From Pseudoflavonifractor sp. 524-17 (GTDB lineage Bacteria; Bacillota; Clostridia; Oscillospirales; Oscillospiraceae), in NCBI RefSeq assembly GCF_009935845.1, contig NZ_QWEK01000004.1:1-64000 (forward strand): a stretch of 64,000 nt of DNA, read 5' to 3'. Positions within the stretch are counted from its first letter, which is position 1, and every line of letters starts with the position of its first letter. Positions 15,231 through 24,443 of the stretch are shown here, one piece after another. Under the pieces are notes generated by a model. That model was not told the DNA's origin. It ran no database searches and saw only the letters and a list, made by a program, of their open reading frames with translations. The translations under genes were made by a program, and so were the position numbers.

Positions 15231-15886
15231 CCACCTCTCAGCGCCTCTATCAGGCCGCCCGCCCGGTGTGGGAGGCCTGCTTCCGCCATCCCTTTGTCCA
15301 GGGCATCGGGGACGGCACCTTGCCGGTGGAGCGCTTCCGCCACTTTCTCCTCCAGGACTACCTCTACCTCTTTGACTACGCCCGGGTATTCGCCTATGGG
15401 GTGGTTAAGGCCCGGGATCCGGCGCTGATGCGCACTTTCTCCGCCAATGTGGACAGCATTCTGGGGGGCGAGATGGAGATCCACCAGGCCTATATGGCCC
15501 GCCTGGGCATCACGGAGGAGCAGGTCTTCTCTGTCCGGCCCGCCCTGTCCAACCTGTCCTACACCCACTATATGCTGGCCGCGGCGGCGGCCGGGGGGCC
15601 GGCGGAGATCATCGCCGCCATTCTCGCCTGCTCCTGGAGCTACGCGGAGATCGGGCAGCGGCTGGCCGCCCTTCCCGGCGCGGCGGAGCACTCCTTCTAC
15701 GGCGAGTGGATCCGGGGCTACGTCGGCGCGGAATACCAGGACACAAACCGCGCCCTGGTGGCCCTCATGGACCAGCTGGCCCCCAATCCCGCCCCGGAGC
15801 AGTACGCCCGGCTGGAGGAGATTTTTGTCACGTGCAGCCGGTACGAGCTGGGCTTCTGGGAGATGGCCTGGACGCTGGAGACCTGA
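15227..15886 (+). CDS. tenA: aminopyrimidine aminohydrolase / thiaminase II
   Basis: A 219-residue TenA protein that hydrolyses the amino group of aminomethylpyrimidine in salvage of base-degraded thiamine. Visible features are HPFVQGIGDGTLP, FLLQDYLYLFDYARVFA and ILACSWSYAEIG, whose Cys (about residue 134) is the family nucleophile. The start ATG 15227 follows TGGAGG and overlaps the HAD stop (ATGA). The next gene starts 1 base after the stop. Placement beside an HMP-type ABC transporter supports the salvage role. Confidence 0.95.
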   Translation: MTTSQRLYQAARPVWEACFRHPFVQGIGDGTLPVERFRHFLLQDYLYLFDYARVFAYGVVKARDPALMRTFSANVDSILGGEMEIHQAYMARLGITEEQVFSVRPALSNLSYTHYMLAAAAAGGPAEIIAAILACSWSYAEIGQRLAALPGAAEHSFYGEWIRGYVGAEYQDTNRALVALMDQLAPNPAPEQYARLEEIFVTCSRYELGFWEMAWTLET

Positions 15887-15887
15887 T

Positions 15888-16643
15888 ATGTTGGAATTTG
15901 ACCATGTCTCCTATCAGTACCCGGGGGAGGATTTTGACATCATCGACCAGCTCTCCTTCCGGGCCGCCCCCGGCTCCTTTCACTGTATCCTCGGCGTCAG
16001 CGGCTGCGGCAAAAGCACCATTTTCCGCCTGATCAACGGCCAGCTCGTCCCAAAGAGCGGTGAGATCCGGGTGGGAGGCGCCCCCATCGGGGGGCAGAAG
16101 CGGTACTGCGGCTATATGCCCCAAAAGGACCTGCTCTTCCCCTGGCGCACGGTGTGGGAAAACGTGGCCCTGCCCCTGGAGATCGCCGGGTGCCTGTCCA
16201 AGGCCCAGCGGCGGGATCGGGCGGAGCAGGCGCTGCGGGACGTGGGTCTGGAGGGCTGCGCCGCCAAGCTGCCCCGGGAGCTGTCCGGCGGAATGCGCCA
16301 GCGGGCGGCCTTCGCCCGCACCATGCTGGCCGGGTGCGATCTCCTGCTGCTGGACGAGCCCTTCTCCGCCCTGGACTTTCTCACCCGCATCTCCATGCAG
16401 GAGTGGCTGCTGGACCAGTGGCAGCGCCATCACAAGACCATTTTGTTCATCACCCACGACGTGGAGGAGGCGGTTTTCCTCTCCTCCAGCGTGCTGGTGG
16501 CGGCCCGCACCCCCATCCGCCGGCTGGAGGAGGCCCACGTCCCCGCCCCCTTCCCCCGTACCCGGGCCTGCCTCGCCCGGCCGGACATGGCCGCCCTGAA
16601 AGAGCAGCTCATTGACACCCTGAGAAAGCAGGTGACGCCGTGA
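15888..16643 (+). CDS. thiZ: ABC transporter ATP-binding protein, ThiZ-like
   Basis: A 251-residue ABC ATPase of the nitrate/sulfonate/thiamine-precursor group. Walker A GVSGCGKST is near residue 38, the Q-loop is at YMPQKDLLFPW, the signature is LSGGMRQRAAFART, Walker B is LLLLDEPFSALD and the switch His is in FITHDVEEA. It energises uptake through the following permease and lipoprotein, most likely of formylaminopyrimidine or HMP given the operon. The stop overlaps the GTG of the permease gene. Confidence 0.92.
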   Translation: MLEFDHVSYQYPGEDFDIIDQLSFRAAPGSFHCILGVSGCGKSTIFRLINGQLVPKSGEIRVGGAPIGGQKRYCGYMPQKDLLFPWRTVWENVALPLEIAGCLSKAQRRDRAEQALRDVGLEGCAAKLPRELSGGMRQRAAFARTMLAGCDLLLLDEPFSALDFLTRISMQEWLLDQWQRHHKTILFITHDVEEAVFLSSSVLVAARTPIRRLEEAHVPAPFPRTRACLARPDMAALKEQLIDTLRKQVTP

Positions 16644-17392
16644 AGGCCGCTAAACGCAATCTCCCCGCCCTTGCCTTCCTGCTGGCCCTGGTGATGCTGT
16701 GGCAGCTGGGGGCCATGGAGCTGGGCGCCGCCTATATTCTCCCCACGCCCGCGCAGATTGCGGAAAAGCTGTGGCAGCTCCGGGTACCCCTGTTCACCGT
16801 CCACCTCCCCGCCACCCTGTCCGTCACCGCCGTCGGTCTGGGCATCTCTTTGGTCCTGGGCCTGCTGCTGGCGGTGTGCATGGACGCCAGCCCCCTGGTG
16901 CGCAAAGTGCTCTACCCCCTGGTAGTGGCCTCTCAGACCATTCCCACCACCGCCATTGCCCCCCTCTTTGTCCTGTGGTTCGGCTACGGGCTGTGGAGCA
17001 AGGTACTGGTCACCATTCTCATCACCTTTTTCCCCATCGCCATTACCGTGTACGACGGCTTCCGCTCCGCCAGCCAGGAGATGGCCGAGCTGCTGCAAAG
17101 CTACGGCGCTGGAGTGGGGGCAGTCTTTTGGAAGGTAAAGATCCCCTGCGCCCTGCCCTATTTCTTCTCCGCCCTGAAAATGGCCATTCCCATGAGCGTC
17201 ATCGGCGCCGCCATTGGGGAGTGGCTGGGGGCCCAGCGGGGTCTGGGCTACTTCTCCCGCCGGATGATGACCCAGCTGGACGGGGCGGGGGTCTTTGCCC
17301 CCATCGTCCTCCTGTCCGCCGCGGCCATGCTCTGCGTGGCCCTGGTGAGCCTGCTGGAGCGGCGGGTGCTGCGCTGGCGGGACGGCGGCTGA
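16640..17392 (+). CDS. thiX: ABC transporter permease, ThiX-like
   Basis: A 250-residue BPD-type permease with about six membrane helices. The EAA loop, where it contacts the ATPase, is visible as FRSASQEMAELLQSYGAGVGAVFWKVKIP. Start GTG 16640 overlaps the ATPase stop. Of the SsuC/ThiX family; the substrate is inferred from tenA and the TPP riboswitch. Confidence 0.92.
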   Translation: MKAAKRNLPALAFLLALVMLWQLGAMELGAAYILPTPAQIAEKLWQLRVPLFTVHLPATLSVTAVGLGISLVLGLLLAVCMDASPLVRKVLYPLVVASQTIPTTAIAPLFVLWFGYGLWSKVLVTILITFFPIAITVYDGFRSASQEMAELLQSYGAGVGAVFWKVKIPCALPYFFSALKMAIPMSVIGAAIGEWLGAQRGLGYFSRRMMTQLDGAGVFAPIVLLSAAAMLCVALVSLLERRVLRWRDGG

Positions 17393-17441
17393 TTTCCCCC
17401 GAGGCAGACCAATCATTTCATCCCAAGGAGACCATTCCGTT

Positions 17442-18443
17442 ATGAACCAGAAACTTGCCGTTTTGCTCTGCGCCCTTGTGCTGCTGTCCGGCTGTGCCGC
17501 CGGGGGCGGGGACGCCCAAGGCGATTTGGACACCATTGACGTGGTGCTGGACTGGTACCCCAACGCGGTCCACGCCTTTCTCTACCAGGCCGAGGCCAAG
17601 GGCTATTTCGCCCAGGAGGGGCTGAAGGTCAATATTCTCTTTCCCTCCAGCGCCAGCGACCCCCTCACCATGCCGGCGGCGGGGCGGGCGGACATCGGCT
17701 TTTACTACCAGGAGGACACCATCATCGCCAAGGCCAACGAGGACGTACCGGTCAAAGTGCTGGGGGCGGTGGTCCAGCGGCCCATCAGCATTGTGGCCGC
17801 CCTGAAATCCAAGGGCATCACTGTTCCGGCGGACCTAGTCGGGAAACGGATTGGCACCTCCGGCACCCGGTTTTCCGAGGTGGCGGTGGCCCAGCTGCTC
17901 CAGAGCGCCGGGGCCGGGCTGGAGGACGTGGCGCTCATCGACGTGGGCTTTGACCTGATGAGCGCCATGACCACCGGCAACGTGGACGCCACCTTCGGCT
18001 GCTTCCTCAACCACGAGATCCCCGCCCTGGAGGAGCAGGGCTTTGAAATGGACTATATGGAGCTTCCCGACTACGGCGTACCCAGCTACTACGCCCTGAT
18101 GCTGGTCACCGGCGCGGATCAGCTGGAGAAAAACGGGGATAAGTACGCCCGCTTTCTCCGCGCCTGCCGGCGGGGGTTTGAGGAGATGAAAAACGACCCG
18201 GAGGGCAGCCTCCAGCTCATGCTGTCCAACCAGAGCGCGGAGCACTTCCCTCTCACCGAGTCGGTGGAGCGCCGGAGCTTTGACGTGCTCCTCCCTCTCA
18301 TGGAGCAGGAGGGGGCTCCCTTCCTCTCCCAGGACGCCGCCGTGTGGCAGGAAAACATTGACTGGCTGTACGGCACTGGCATGATTGACCGAACCTTTGA
18401 CCCGGCGGAGGTCATGGCGGATCTGCCGGAGGAAACGCCGTGA
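17442..18443 (+). CDS. thiY: HMP/formylaminopyrimidine-binding lipoprotein, ThiY-like
   Basis: A 333-residue NMT1/THI5-like periplasmic-type binding lipoprotein. The signal peptide ends in the lipobox LLSGC, so the mature protein is anchored by a lipidated Cys. Typical family segments include VLDWYPNAVHAFLYQAEAKGYF, FPSSASDPLTMPAAGRADIG and a GTRFSEVAVAQ phosphate-like loop. CAAGGAGA precedes the ATG. It supplies substrate to ThiX/ThiZ. The stop overlaps the next gene. Confidence 0.93.
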   Translation: MNQKLAVLLCALVLLSGCAAGGGDAQGDLDTIDVVLDWYPNAVHAFLYQAEAKGYFAQEGLKVNILFPSSASDPLTMPAAGRADIGFYYQEDTIIAKANEDVPVKVLGAVVQRPISIVAALKSKGITVPADLVGKRIGTSGTRFSEVAVAQLLQSAGAGLEDVALIDVGFDLMSAMTTGNVDATFGCFLNHEIPALEEQGFEMDYMELPDYGVPSYYALMLVTGADQLEKNGDKYARFLRACRRGFEEMKNDPEGSLQLMLSNQSAEHFPLTESVERRSFDVLLPLMEQEGAPFLSQDAAVWQENIDWLYGTGMIDRTFDPAEVMADLPEETP

Positions 18444-19639
18444 GCGGCCCCATGGACGGCCAGGCGCTGGCGGATTTGGCCCGGGCGGGCGCGGCCAGGC
18501 ACCTGCCCCGAATGCTGCGTTTGCTCCGGTCTCTGTGCGCGGTGGACTGCGGCACAGGCAATGAGGCCGGTATTTACCAGGTGATCGATCTCCTCCGCCC
18601 CCTGCTGGATGAGCTGGGGGCCCGGACACAGCTCGTCCCCGCCCCAGGGCTGGGCGCCCACGTGACGGCCCGCCTTACCCCCGAGGGGAATGTGTCCCAG
18701 GGGAAACTTCTGCTCTGCGCCCATCTGGACACGGTCTTCGGCCCCGGTCTGGCCCAACGCCACCCCTTTCACATCGAGGGGGAGGGGGAGTGGGCCTGCG
18801 GCCTGGGGGCGGGGGACTGCAAGAGCGGCGTACTCATCGCCCTGTTCGGCGCGCTGATCTTAAAAGAGGCGGGGCTGCTGCCCCTCTGGGAATTGGTCTT
18901 TCTCTTTTCCTGCGACGAGGAGACCGGTTCCCAGTCCGGCCGGCTGCTCTACCAGCGGGAGGCCCCCGGGGCCCGCTGCGCCCTGGTCTTTGAGGGCGCT
19001 CGGGAGCGGCAGGGCCGTCCCTGCTTTGTGACAGCCCGCCGGGGCGTCCTTGTGGGCTCCATTCAGGTGCAGGGGCGGGAGGCCCACGCGGGGAAGGACT
19101 ATCTGGAGGGCCGCAGCGCCGTGCTGGAGCTGGCTCACCAGATCATCCGCCTGTACTCCTTTAACGACTTGGACCGGGGCATCTACTTCAACGCCGCCCC
19201 CATCTCCGGCGGGCGGCCCAACGGCGTGGTGGCCGGGCAGGCCCAGGCGGAGTTCTGCGTGGCCGGGCTGGCCAGCTCCGCCGACTTCGCCCGGGCGGAG
19301 GAGCAGCTCAGCAGCCTGGAGCGGCAGATCACCGTAGAGGGCTGTACCGTCCAGGTCCGCCGGCGCACCCTCTTCCCCGCCCTGGAGCGCACCCCCGCCA
19401 GCGCCGCCCTCTATGGCCGGGCCGCGGACGCCGCCCGTCTGTTGGGCTGGGAAGCCATGGAGATCGACGATCCCAGCGCCACCGACGCCGCCTGGCTCTC
19501 CGCCGCCGGAGTGCCTGCGCTGGACGCCCTGTCCGCCCTGGCGGAGGACATCCACACCACCCATGAGCGCCTTAATCTCCCTTCTCTTCAAGGGCGCACC
19601 GCTCTGTGCGCCCTCCTCCTGGCCTCCTTTCGGTCCTGA
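18440..19639 (+). CDS. M20 family metallohydrolase, possible formylaminopyrimidine deformylase
   Basis: A 399-residue M20 di-zinc hydrolase, closest in look to CPG2-type carboxypeptidases. Metal-binding landmarks: LLLCAHLDTVF (His/Asp), GAGDCKSG (bridging Asp), SCDEETGS (catalytic Glu-Glu pair), a lid domain with GREAHAG, and a C-terminal IHTTHERLNL. It is the last gene of the TPP-controlled operon, overlapping thiY. In Bacillus the M20 enzyme YlmB deformylates formylaminopyrimidine before TenA acts, with uptake by ThiXYZ, so an analogous role fits the context; sequence alone does not exclude a peptidase. Confidence 0.85.
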   Translation: MSGPMDGQALADLARAGAARHLPRMLRLLRSLCAVDCGTGNEAGIYQVIDLLRPLLDELGARTQLVPAPGLGAHVTARLTPEGNVSQGKLLLCAHLDTVFGPGLAQRHPFHIEGEGEWACGLGAGDCKSGVLIALFGALILKEAGLLPLWELVFLFSCDEETGSQSGRLLYQREAPGARCALVFEGARERQGRPCFVTARRGVLVGSIQVQGREAHAGKDYLEGRSAVLELAHQIIRLYSFNDLDRGIYFNAAPISGGRPNGVVAGQAQAEFCVAGLASSADFARAEEQLSSLERQITVEGCTVQVRRRTLFPALERTPASAALYGRAADAARLLGWEAMEIDDPSATDAAWLSAAGVPALDALSALAEDIHTTHERLNLPSLQGRTALCALLLASFRS

Positions 19640-19659
19640 TATTCCCCCTTTGAGCCATA

Positions 19660-19701
19660 AAACCGCCTGACCGCGTTTGAGAAGCGGCCAGGCGGTTTGT
19701 T
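19660..19701. terminator. bidirectional terminator between convergent genes
   Basis: AAACCGCCTG/CAGGCGGTTT with an inner CCGC/GCGG extension, with TTTGTTT on the plus side and a T-rich side on the minus strand. It ends both the thiamine operon and the convergent ATPase gene. Confidence 0.85.
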
Positions 19702-20802
19702 TCAGGCCGGACGGCTGTCCAGCCGCTTCAGCAGCCGGTCCGCAATCTCCCCCGCCATGGCGTGGACCCGGTCAAAGTCCACATAGGGGTTATACAGCGC
19801 CTCCAGATGGTCGTGCATCTCCTTGGCCTGGGCCATGGAGTCCACCGCCTCGTCAATGAGGGCGGCGGCGATCTTTCTGGCAAAGCGCAGGCGGCTTCTG
19901 CTGCACTGCATCTGCTCCTGACCGGCCATGGCGTCCAGCCGCAGCCGGCGGAAGGGGCGCTTGCCCCGGTAGGGCTGGGCCGGACTGCTGGACACAAACC
20001 CCAGGGACAGACTGGGGATGAGCAGGTGGCGCAGCCGGTCGGGGGCGAGAGGATCCGGACAGAGAATCACGTCGTACCCCGCCCCCATGGCCCCGGCGGC
20101 CAGGTGGAGCAGCAGGGTGTGGGCCAGGCCGTAGGTGTCGCACAGCTCATAAATCCGTTTGCACAAAGCGTCCGCCGTCTCAAAGTTGCACAGCGCACCC
20201 TGGCAGGAGATTGCGTCCAGAAACCGCTGCCTGGCCTGGCCCGGCTCGCCGCCGGTGCGCCTGCACTCCCGGGAGAGAATGCCCCGGGCCCGCTTGGCCA
20301 GCCGCTCCTCCACCGCCGGAGTGAGCAGCAGGGCGCGGCTGTCCTCCTCAATCTGGGCCGCGGCGGTGAGACAGCGGTATGCCCGGCTGTAGCAGCCCTT
20401 ATAGCCCTTCATGCAGCTTAAAATTTCCTCCCGCGCCGCCTGGAGCCCGCCGCTGTCGTAGCAGTCCCCCAGGTTGACATAGCGCTCCACCACGCCGGGG
20501 TACTGGGGCTCCACCACGTGGGGGGCGGTGGCGTCCACAATGGCGCTCCCCAGCGCCGGGGCGGCGATGGCGTCCAGGGAGTCCGGGTCCCCGGAGCACT
20601 GTATGTACTCCACCTCCACCCCCCGTGCCTCCAGGGCGGCGCCCACCTGCCGCATCAAAGTGGACTTGCCGCAGCCCGGCCCCCCTTTGAGCAGATAGTA
20701 ATCCGCCGCCTGGGCGGGGTCAATGAGCTGGTCATAGAGAGAATAGAAGCCCGTGGGGGCATTGGCGCCCAGAAAAAAACGGACCTGTGGTCTGTCAGCC
20801 AT
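19702..20802 (-). CDS. P-loop ATPase of the PRK06851-like type
   Basis: A 366-residue protein with a Walker A motif LLKGGPGCGKST near residues 36-47 and a second nucleotide-binding-like half, similar in architecture to the clostridial PRK06851 group annotated as ATPase or nucleotide kinase-like. It contains GYKGCYSRAYRCL, an arginine-rich middle and a C-terminal helical region with HDHLEALYNPYVDFD. The start at 20802 (MADRPQ) follows GGAGGG; the longer in-frame start at 20832 would place that sequence inside the gene. The cellular role of this family is not established. It is a single gene convergent with the thiamine operon. Confidence 0.75.
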   Translation of the reverse strand: MADRPQVRFFLGANAPTGFYSLYDQLIDPAQAADYYLLKGGPGCGKSTLMRQVGAALEARGVEVEYIQCSGDPDSLDAIAAPALGSAIVDATAPHVVEPQYPGVVERYVNLGDCYDSGGLQAAREEILSCMKGYKGCYSRAYRCLTAAAQIEEDSRALLLTPAVEERLAKRARGILSRECRRTGGEPGQARQRFLDAISCQGALCNFETADALCKRIYELCDTYGLAHTLLLHLAAGAMGAGYDVILCPDPLAPDRLRHLLIPSLSLGFVSSSPAQPYRGKRPFRRLRLDAMAGQEQMQCSRSRLRFARKIAAALIDEAVDSMAQAKEMHDHLEALYNPYVDFDRVHAMAGEIADRLLKRLDSRPA

Positions 20803-20903
20803 AAAAAACCCTCCGTTTCGCTGAAAAATCATTCCACATTACCATATGCCGAAGGGCTTTTGCCGGTGCGGGCGCGAACGCCGCGGGGCTGTTCTCTCCA
20901 TAT

Positions 20904-21485
20904 TCAATTTATACTGTCCACCGCGCCCTTCTGCCGCAGCCGGGCGCCGGCGTAGTGATCCTGGAGGACAGCGTCCACCATTTTGACCAGCTCCTCCGGC
21001 GTCTGGGCCAAATATCCCCGCAGCCAGTTCTCCACCAGCCCCGCCAGGGCCGCCACATAGAAATCAGTGGCAAAATTCTTCCGATCTTTGTCGTCCAGAT
21101 CCTGGGCAAGGTCCTCTATGGTCCGGTAGAGGATGTCGTGGATGTCCCCATAGAAGAACCGGCGCAGGTAGTTGTGCCCCAGAGAGTCCAGGGTACACAG
21201 GCACACCTCCCGGTTTTCCTCCAGGTAGCGGAACAGCTGCAGCAGTCCGTCCTGCCACACCAGCATCCCCTCCCGCTTGGCCAGCAGGGAGATGGCCTCC
21301 TGCCGGTACATCCACTGCAGCAGATCATAGATATCCTCAAAATGGTAGTAAAAGGTCTGCCGGTTCACCCCGCAGCCCTCGGCAATCTCCCGGATGGAGA
21401 TTTTATTCAGGGGCTTCTGGGCCATGAGCCCTTTCAGAGAACCTGCCAGCATCCGCTTTGTGGCCTCCCCGCCGGTTGATTCCAT
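20904..21485 (-). CDS. TetR/AcrR family transcriptional regulator (DhaS-like)
   Basis: A 193-residue regulator with an N-terminal helix-turn-helix: KISIREIAEGCGVNRQTFYYHFEDIYDLLQWMY (about residues 28-60 overall), and a C-terminal all-helical ligand domain of the kind found in DhaS-type TetR proteins. Start ATG 21485 is chosen because GAGGTG lies 8 bases ahead; GTG 21491 is too close. It is divergent from the small ORF, MMPL transporter and GLUG protein, and a palindrome in the shared region is a likely operator, so it probably controls that export module. Confidence 0.9.
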   Translation of the reverse strand: MESTGGEATKRMLAGSLKGLMAQKPLNKISIREIAEGCGVNRQTFYYHFEDIYDLLQWMYRQEAISLLAKREGMLVWQDGLLQLFRYLEENREVCLCTLDSLGHNYLRRFFYGDIHDILYRTIEDLAQDLDDKDRKNFATDFYVAALAGLVENWLRGYLAQTPEELVKMVDAVLQDHYAGARLRQKGAVDSIN

Positions 21486-21526
21486 CGTCACGTCACCTCA
21501 CGTCATAAATAAGAGATCAAGGATCC

Positions 21527-21546
21527 GAAAACAACAGCTTGTTTTC
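21527..21546. promoter_or_regulatory. palindrome GAAAACA-N6-TGTTTTC, candidate TetR operator
   Basis: A perfect 7-base inverted repeat spaced by 6 bases, lying 42 bases upstream of the tetR start and downstream of its probable -10 (TATAAT on the minus strand near 21560). A second half-site CGAAAACAG occurs near 21580. Size and position suit a TetR dimer site for autoregulation and for control of the divergent genes. Confidence 0.55.
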
Positions 21547-21615
21547 TTTTCTTCCATTATAACACATTTTATACTCGAAAACAGCGATACAATTCCCCCC
21601 CTTTTGTCTGGTATT

Positions 21616-21644
21616 TTTACACATTGCCTCACATTGTCTATAGC
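21616..21644 (+). promoter_or_regulatory. candidate promoter of the MMPL module
   Basis: TTTACA at 21616-21621, a 17-base spacer and TATAGC at 21639-21644, 48 bases before the ATG of the first gene. The -35 is good and the -10 is weak. Confidence 0.5.
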
Positions 21645-21691
21645 AGACCCCTTCTGTTCCGCTTATACTGGCAAAAACGGGAGGTGTCTGC

Positions 21692-21991
21692 ATGAATCAG
21701 GAGACCTATCAGATCATTCTCCACAGCCAGCTGGGATCCCGGCCCGGTGTGCTGGTCCTCCCCTCCGGCGGGGCGGATGGGCCAGCCTATTTTTCCGTTC
21801 TGGGCTTTGAAAACCAGCTGGACGCCTGGCAGAGCGCGCCGGGCCAGTGGTCTTTGCGGGGCCGGCTGGCCTCTGTTGTGGGCGATATTTCCTTTGAAGC
21901 CCAGTTTTCCCCGGAAAACGACCGCTTCGCCTGTACCGTCCACACCAGCAAGGGAACCATCCCCATGACCGGGGAACGCAGCGGAGGGTAA
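21692..21991 (+). CDS. small protein of unknown function preceding MMPL exporter
   Basis: A 99-residue protein without signal peptide or membrane helix. It is rich in beta-prone residues, with short segments such as YQIILHSQLGSRPGV and GDISFEAQFSPEN that suggest an all-beta fold. It is preceded by GGGAGGTG and ends 1 base before the MMPL gene, so it is probably co-translated with it. I do not recognise the family. Context suggests an accessory or regulatory subunit of the exporter or of its substrate pathway. Confidence 0.65.
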   Translation: MNQETYQIILHSQLGSRPGVLVLPSGGADGPAYFSVLGFENQLDAWQSAPGQWSLRGRLASVVGDISFEAQFSPENDRFACTVHTSKGTIPMTGERSGG

Positions 21992-21992
21992 C

Positions 21993-24443
21993 ATGGAAAC
22001 AAAGCAGTCCTTTTGGGTAAAAATCTCCACGCTGATTGTGGATAAGCGCAACATCTTCTTTCTCTTTTTCATTGTGGCGGGTCTGGTGTGCGCCGTGTCC
22101 AGAACCTGGGTGCAGACCAACGACGATCTTACCTCCTACCTGCCGCCGGACACCGAGACCCGCCGGGGCCTTTCCATTATGGAGGAGCAGTTCACCACCT
22201 ACGCCACCGCCGACGTGATGGTGTCCAACCTCTCTTTAGAGAGGGCCCTGGATCTTCAGGACCAGCTGGAACAGGTCCCCGGCGTGTCCGCCGTGGAATT
22301 TTACGACCCCGAGGGGGAGGGCCAGGTTCTGGAGGACTACTATAAGGACGTATCCGCCCTCTTCTCTCTCACCTTTGACGGGGAGGCCGACGATCCCATC
22401 AGCTATGAAGCGGTAGAGGGTGTCAAAGCCGCCCTGGCCGGCTGCGACTTTTACCTCAATACCGAGGTAGGCACCGGCACCCAGGACACCCTGGACGGGG
22501 AAATCCGCATTGTCATGCTGGTGGCGGTGATTATCATCGTGTGCGTGCTCCTCTTCACCTCCAAGACCTACCTGGAGGTGCCGGTGCTCCTTATCACCTT
22601 CGCCATGGCCGCCCTGCTGAACATGGGCACCAACTTCCTCATGGGGGAGATCTCCTTTGTCACCAACTCCATCGCGGTGATTTTGCAGCTGGCCCTGGCC
22701 ATTGATTACGCCATCATCCTATGCCACCGCTTTACCGAGGAGCGGGAGATCCACGAGGCCCGGGAGGCCTGCATCGCCGCCCTGAGCAAGTCCATCCCGG
22801 AGATCTCCTCCTCCAGCCTGACCACCATCTCCGGCCTCATCGCCATGACCTTTATGCAGTTTCGCATCGGCTATGACATGGGCGTGGTGCTTATCAAGGC
22901 CATTCTCCTCAGCCTGCTCACGGTCTTTACCCTGATGCCTGGCCTGCTGATGCTCTTCTCCCGGGGCATTGACAGAACCCACCACCGCAGCTTCGTGCCC
23001 AAGATTACCGCCTGGGGCCGGGTGGCGGTAAAGACCCGGTACGTCATTCCCCCCATCTTCGCCCTGGTGCTGACGGGCGCCTTCCTGTGCGCCAACCGCT
23101 GCCCCTACGTCTACGGGTACTCCACCCTGCGCACCTTCAAACAGAACGACACCCAGATCGCCCAGCAGAAGATTGACACCACCTTCGGCAGCACCAACCT
23201 CATGGCCCTGCTGGTCCCCGCCGGGGACTACGACAGGGAGCAGGCCCTGCTGCGGGATCTGGAGCAGCTGGACCATGTGGACACCGCCATGGGCCTGGCC
23301 AACATCGAGGCGGTGGACGGCTATATGCTCACCGACGCCCTCACCCCCCGGCAGCTTTCCGAGCTGCTGGACATCGACTACGAGCTGGTGAAACTGGTCT
23401 ACGGGGCCTACGCCGCCAAGGAGGAGAATTACGGACAGCTGGCGGGCAATCTGGATTCCTTCTCCCTCCCTCTCATCGATCTGGTCTGCTTCCTCTACGA
23501 CCAGAAGGAGGAGGGCTATCTCCCCATCGACGGGGAGCTGGCGGAGGATCTGGACGACATGCACGCCCAGCTGGAGGACGCCAAGGCCCAGCTGGCCGGC
23601 ACGCAGTACAGCCGCCTGCTCATCACCCTGGACCTGCCGGAGGAGAGCCGGGAGACCTTTGACTACCTGGACGTCATCCACGACACTGCGGCGCGTTACT
23701 ATGACGGGGCCATTCTGGTGGGGGAGTCCACCAACGATTACGACCTGTCCGCCTCCTTCGAGGGGGACAACATCCTCATCAGCATTCTCTCCGCCCTGTT
23801 TGTTATCGCGGTGCTCATCTTTACGTTCCGCTCCGCGGGCCTGCCGGTACTGCTCATCCTCATCATCCAGGGCAGCATCTGGATCAACTTCTCCTTCCCC
23901 TATCTCATGGACAGCAACCTGTTTTTCCTCAGCTACCTCATTGTCAGCTCCATTCAGATGGGCGCCAACGTGGACTACGCCATTGTCATTTCCAGCCGCT
24001 ATGTGGAGCTTAAAGAGCGGATGAGCTGCAAGGACGCCATTATTGAGGCCCTCAACCTGGCCTTCCCCACCGTGGTCACCTCCGGCAGCATCCTGGCCGC
24101 GGCAGGCACCTTGATCAGCTTTCTCACCTCCGAGCCCGCCATCGCCGCCATCGGGGAGTGCCTGGGCCGGGGCACGCTGATCTCCATGCTGCTGGTGCTG
24201 GGCGTCCTGCCCCAGATTCTGGTGCTGGGGGATACCATCATTGAAAAGACCTCCTTCCAGCTCAAGCGCCCGGTGTCCGCCCGGCAGGTCAGCGGCAATC
24301 TCCAGGTCAGCGGCCACGTGCGGGGCTATATCAACGGCGTGGTAGACGCGGACATCTGCGGTACCGTCCGGGGTACTCTGCTGGGACGGATGGACGACAG
24401 CACACTCCAGGCCCTGGAGCAAAGCGAGGAGGAATCTCTGTGA
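21993..24443 (+). CDS. MMPL/RND family transporter
   Basis: An 816-residue membrane protein with the duplicated RND layout: a first membrane helix (about residues 20-40), a large extracellular loop with DDLTSYLPPDTE, a bundle of about five helices (about 170-340) with an Asp in LALAIDYAIILCHRF, a second loop (about 370-585), and a second bundle (about 590-760) with the matching ANVDYAIVISSRY. The paired Asp-Tyr motifs in the fourth helices are the proton-relay signature of MMPL transporters. A short cytoplasmic tail ends the protein. It is translationally coupled to the 1124-residue surface protein that follows (ATG/GTG overlap), which may be a partner at the envelope. Confidence 0.9.
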   Translation: METKQSFWVKISTLIVDKRNIFFLFFIVAGLVCAVSRTWVQTNDDLTSYLPPDTETRRGLSIMEEQFTTYATADVMVSNLSLERALDLQDQLEQVPGVSAVEFYDPEGEGQVLEDYYKDVSALFSLTFDGEADDPISYEAVEGVKAALAGCDFYLNTEVGTGTQDTLDGEIRIVMLVAVIIIVCVLLFTSKTYLEVPVLLITFAMAALLNMGTNFLMGEISFVTNSIAVILQLALAIDYAIILCHRFTEEREIHEAREACIAALSKSIPEISSSSLTTISGLIAMTFMQFRIGYDMGVVLIKAILLSLLTVFTLMPGLLMLFSRGIDRTHHRSFVPKITAWGRVAVKTRYVIPPIFALVLTGAFLCANRCPYVYGYSTLRTFKQNDTQIAQQKIDTTFGSTNLMALLVPAGDYDREQALLRDLEQLDHVDTAMGLANIEAVDGYMLTDALTPRQLSELLDIDYELVKLVYGAYAAKEENYGQLAGNLDSFSLPLIDLVCFLYDQKEEGYLPIDGELAEDLDDMHAQLEDAKAQLAGTQYSRLLITLDLPEESRETFDYLDVIHDTAARYYDGAILVGESTNDYDLSASFEGDNILISILSALFVIAVLIFTFRSAGLPVLLILIIQGSIWINFSFPYLMDSNLFFLSYLIVSSIQMGANVDYAIVISSRYVELKERMSCKDAIIEALNLAFPTVVTSGSILAAAGTLISFLTSEPAIAAIGECLGRGTLISMLLVLGVLPQILVLGDTIIEKTSFQLKRPVSARQVSGNLQVSGHVRGYINGVVDADICGTVRGTLLGRMDDSTLQALEQSEEESL

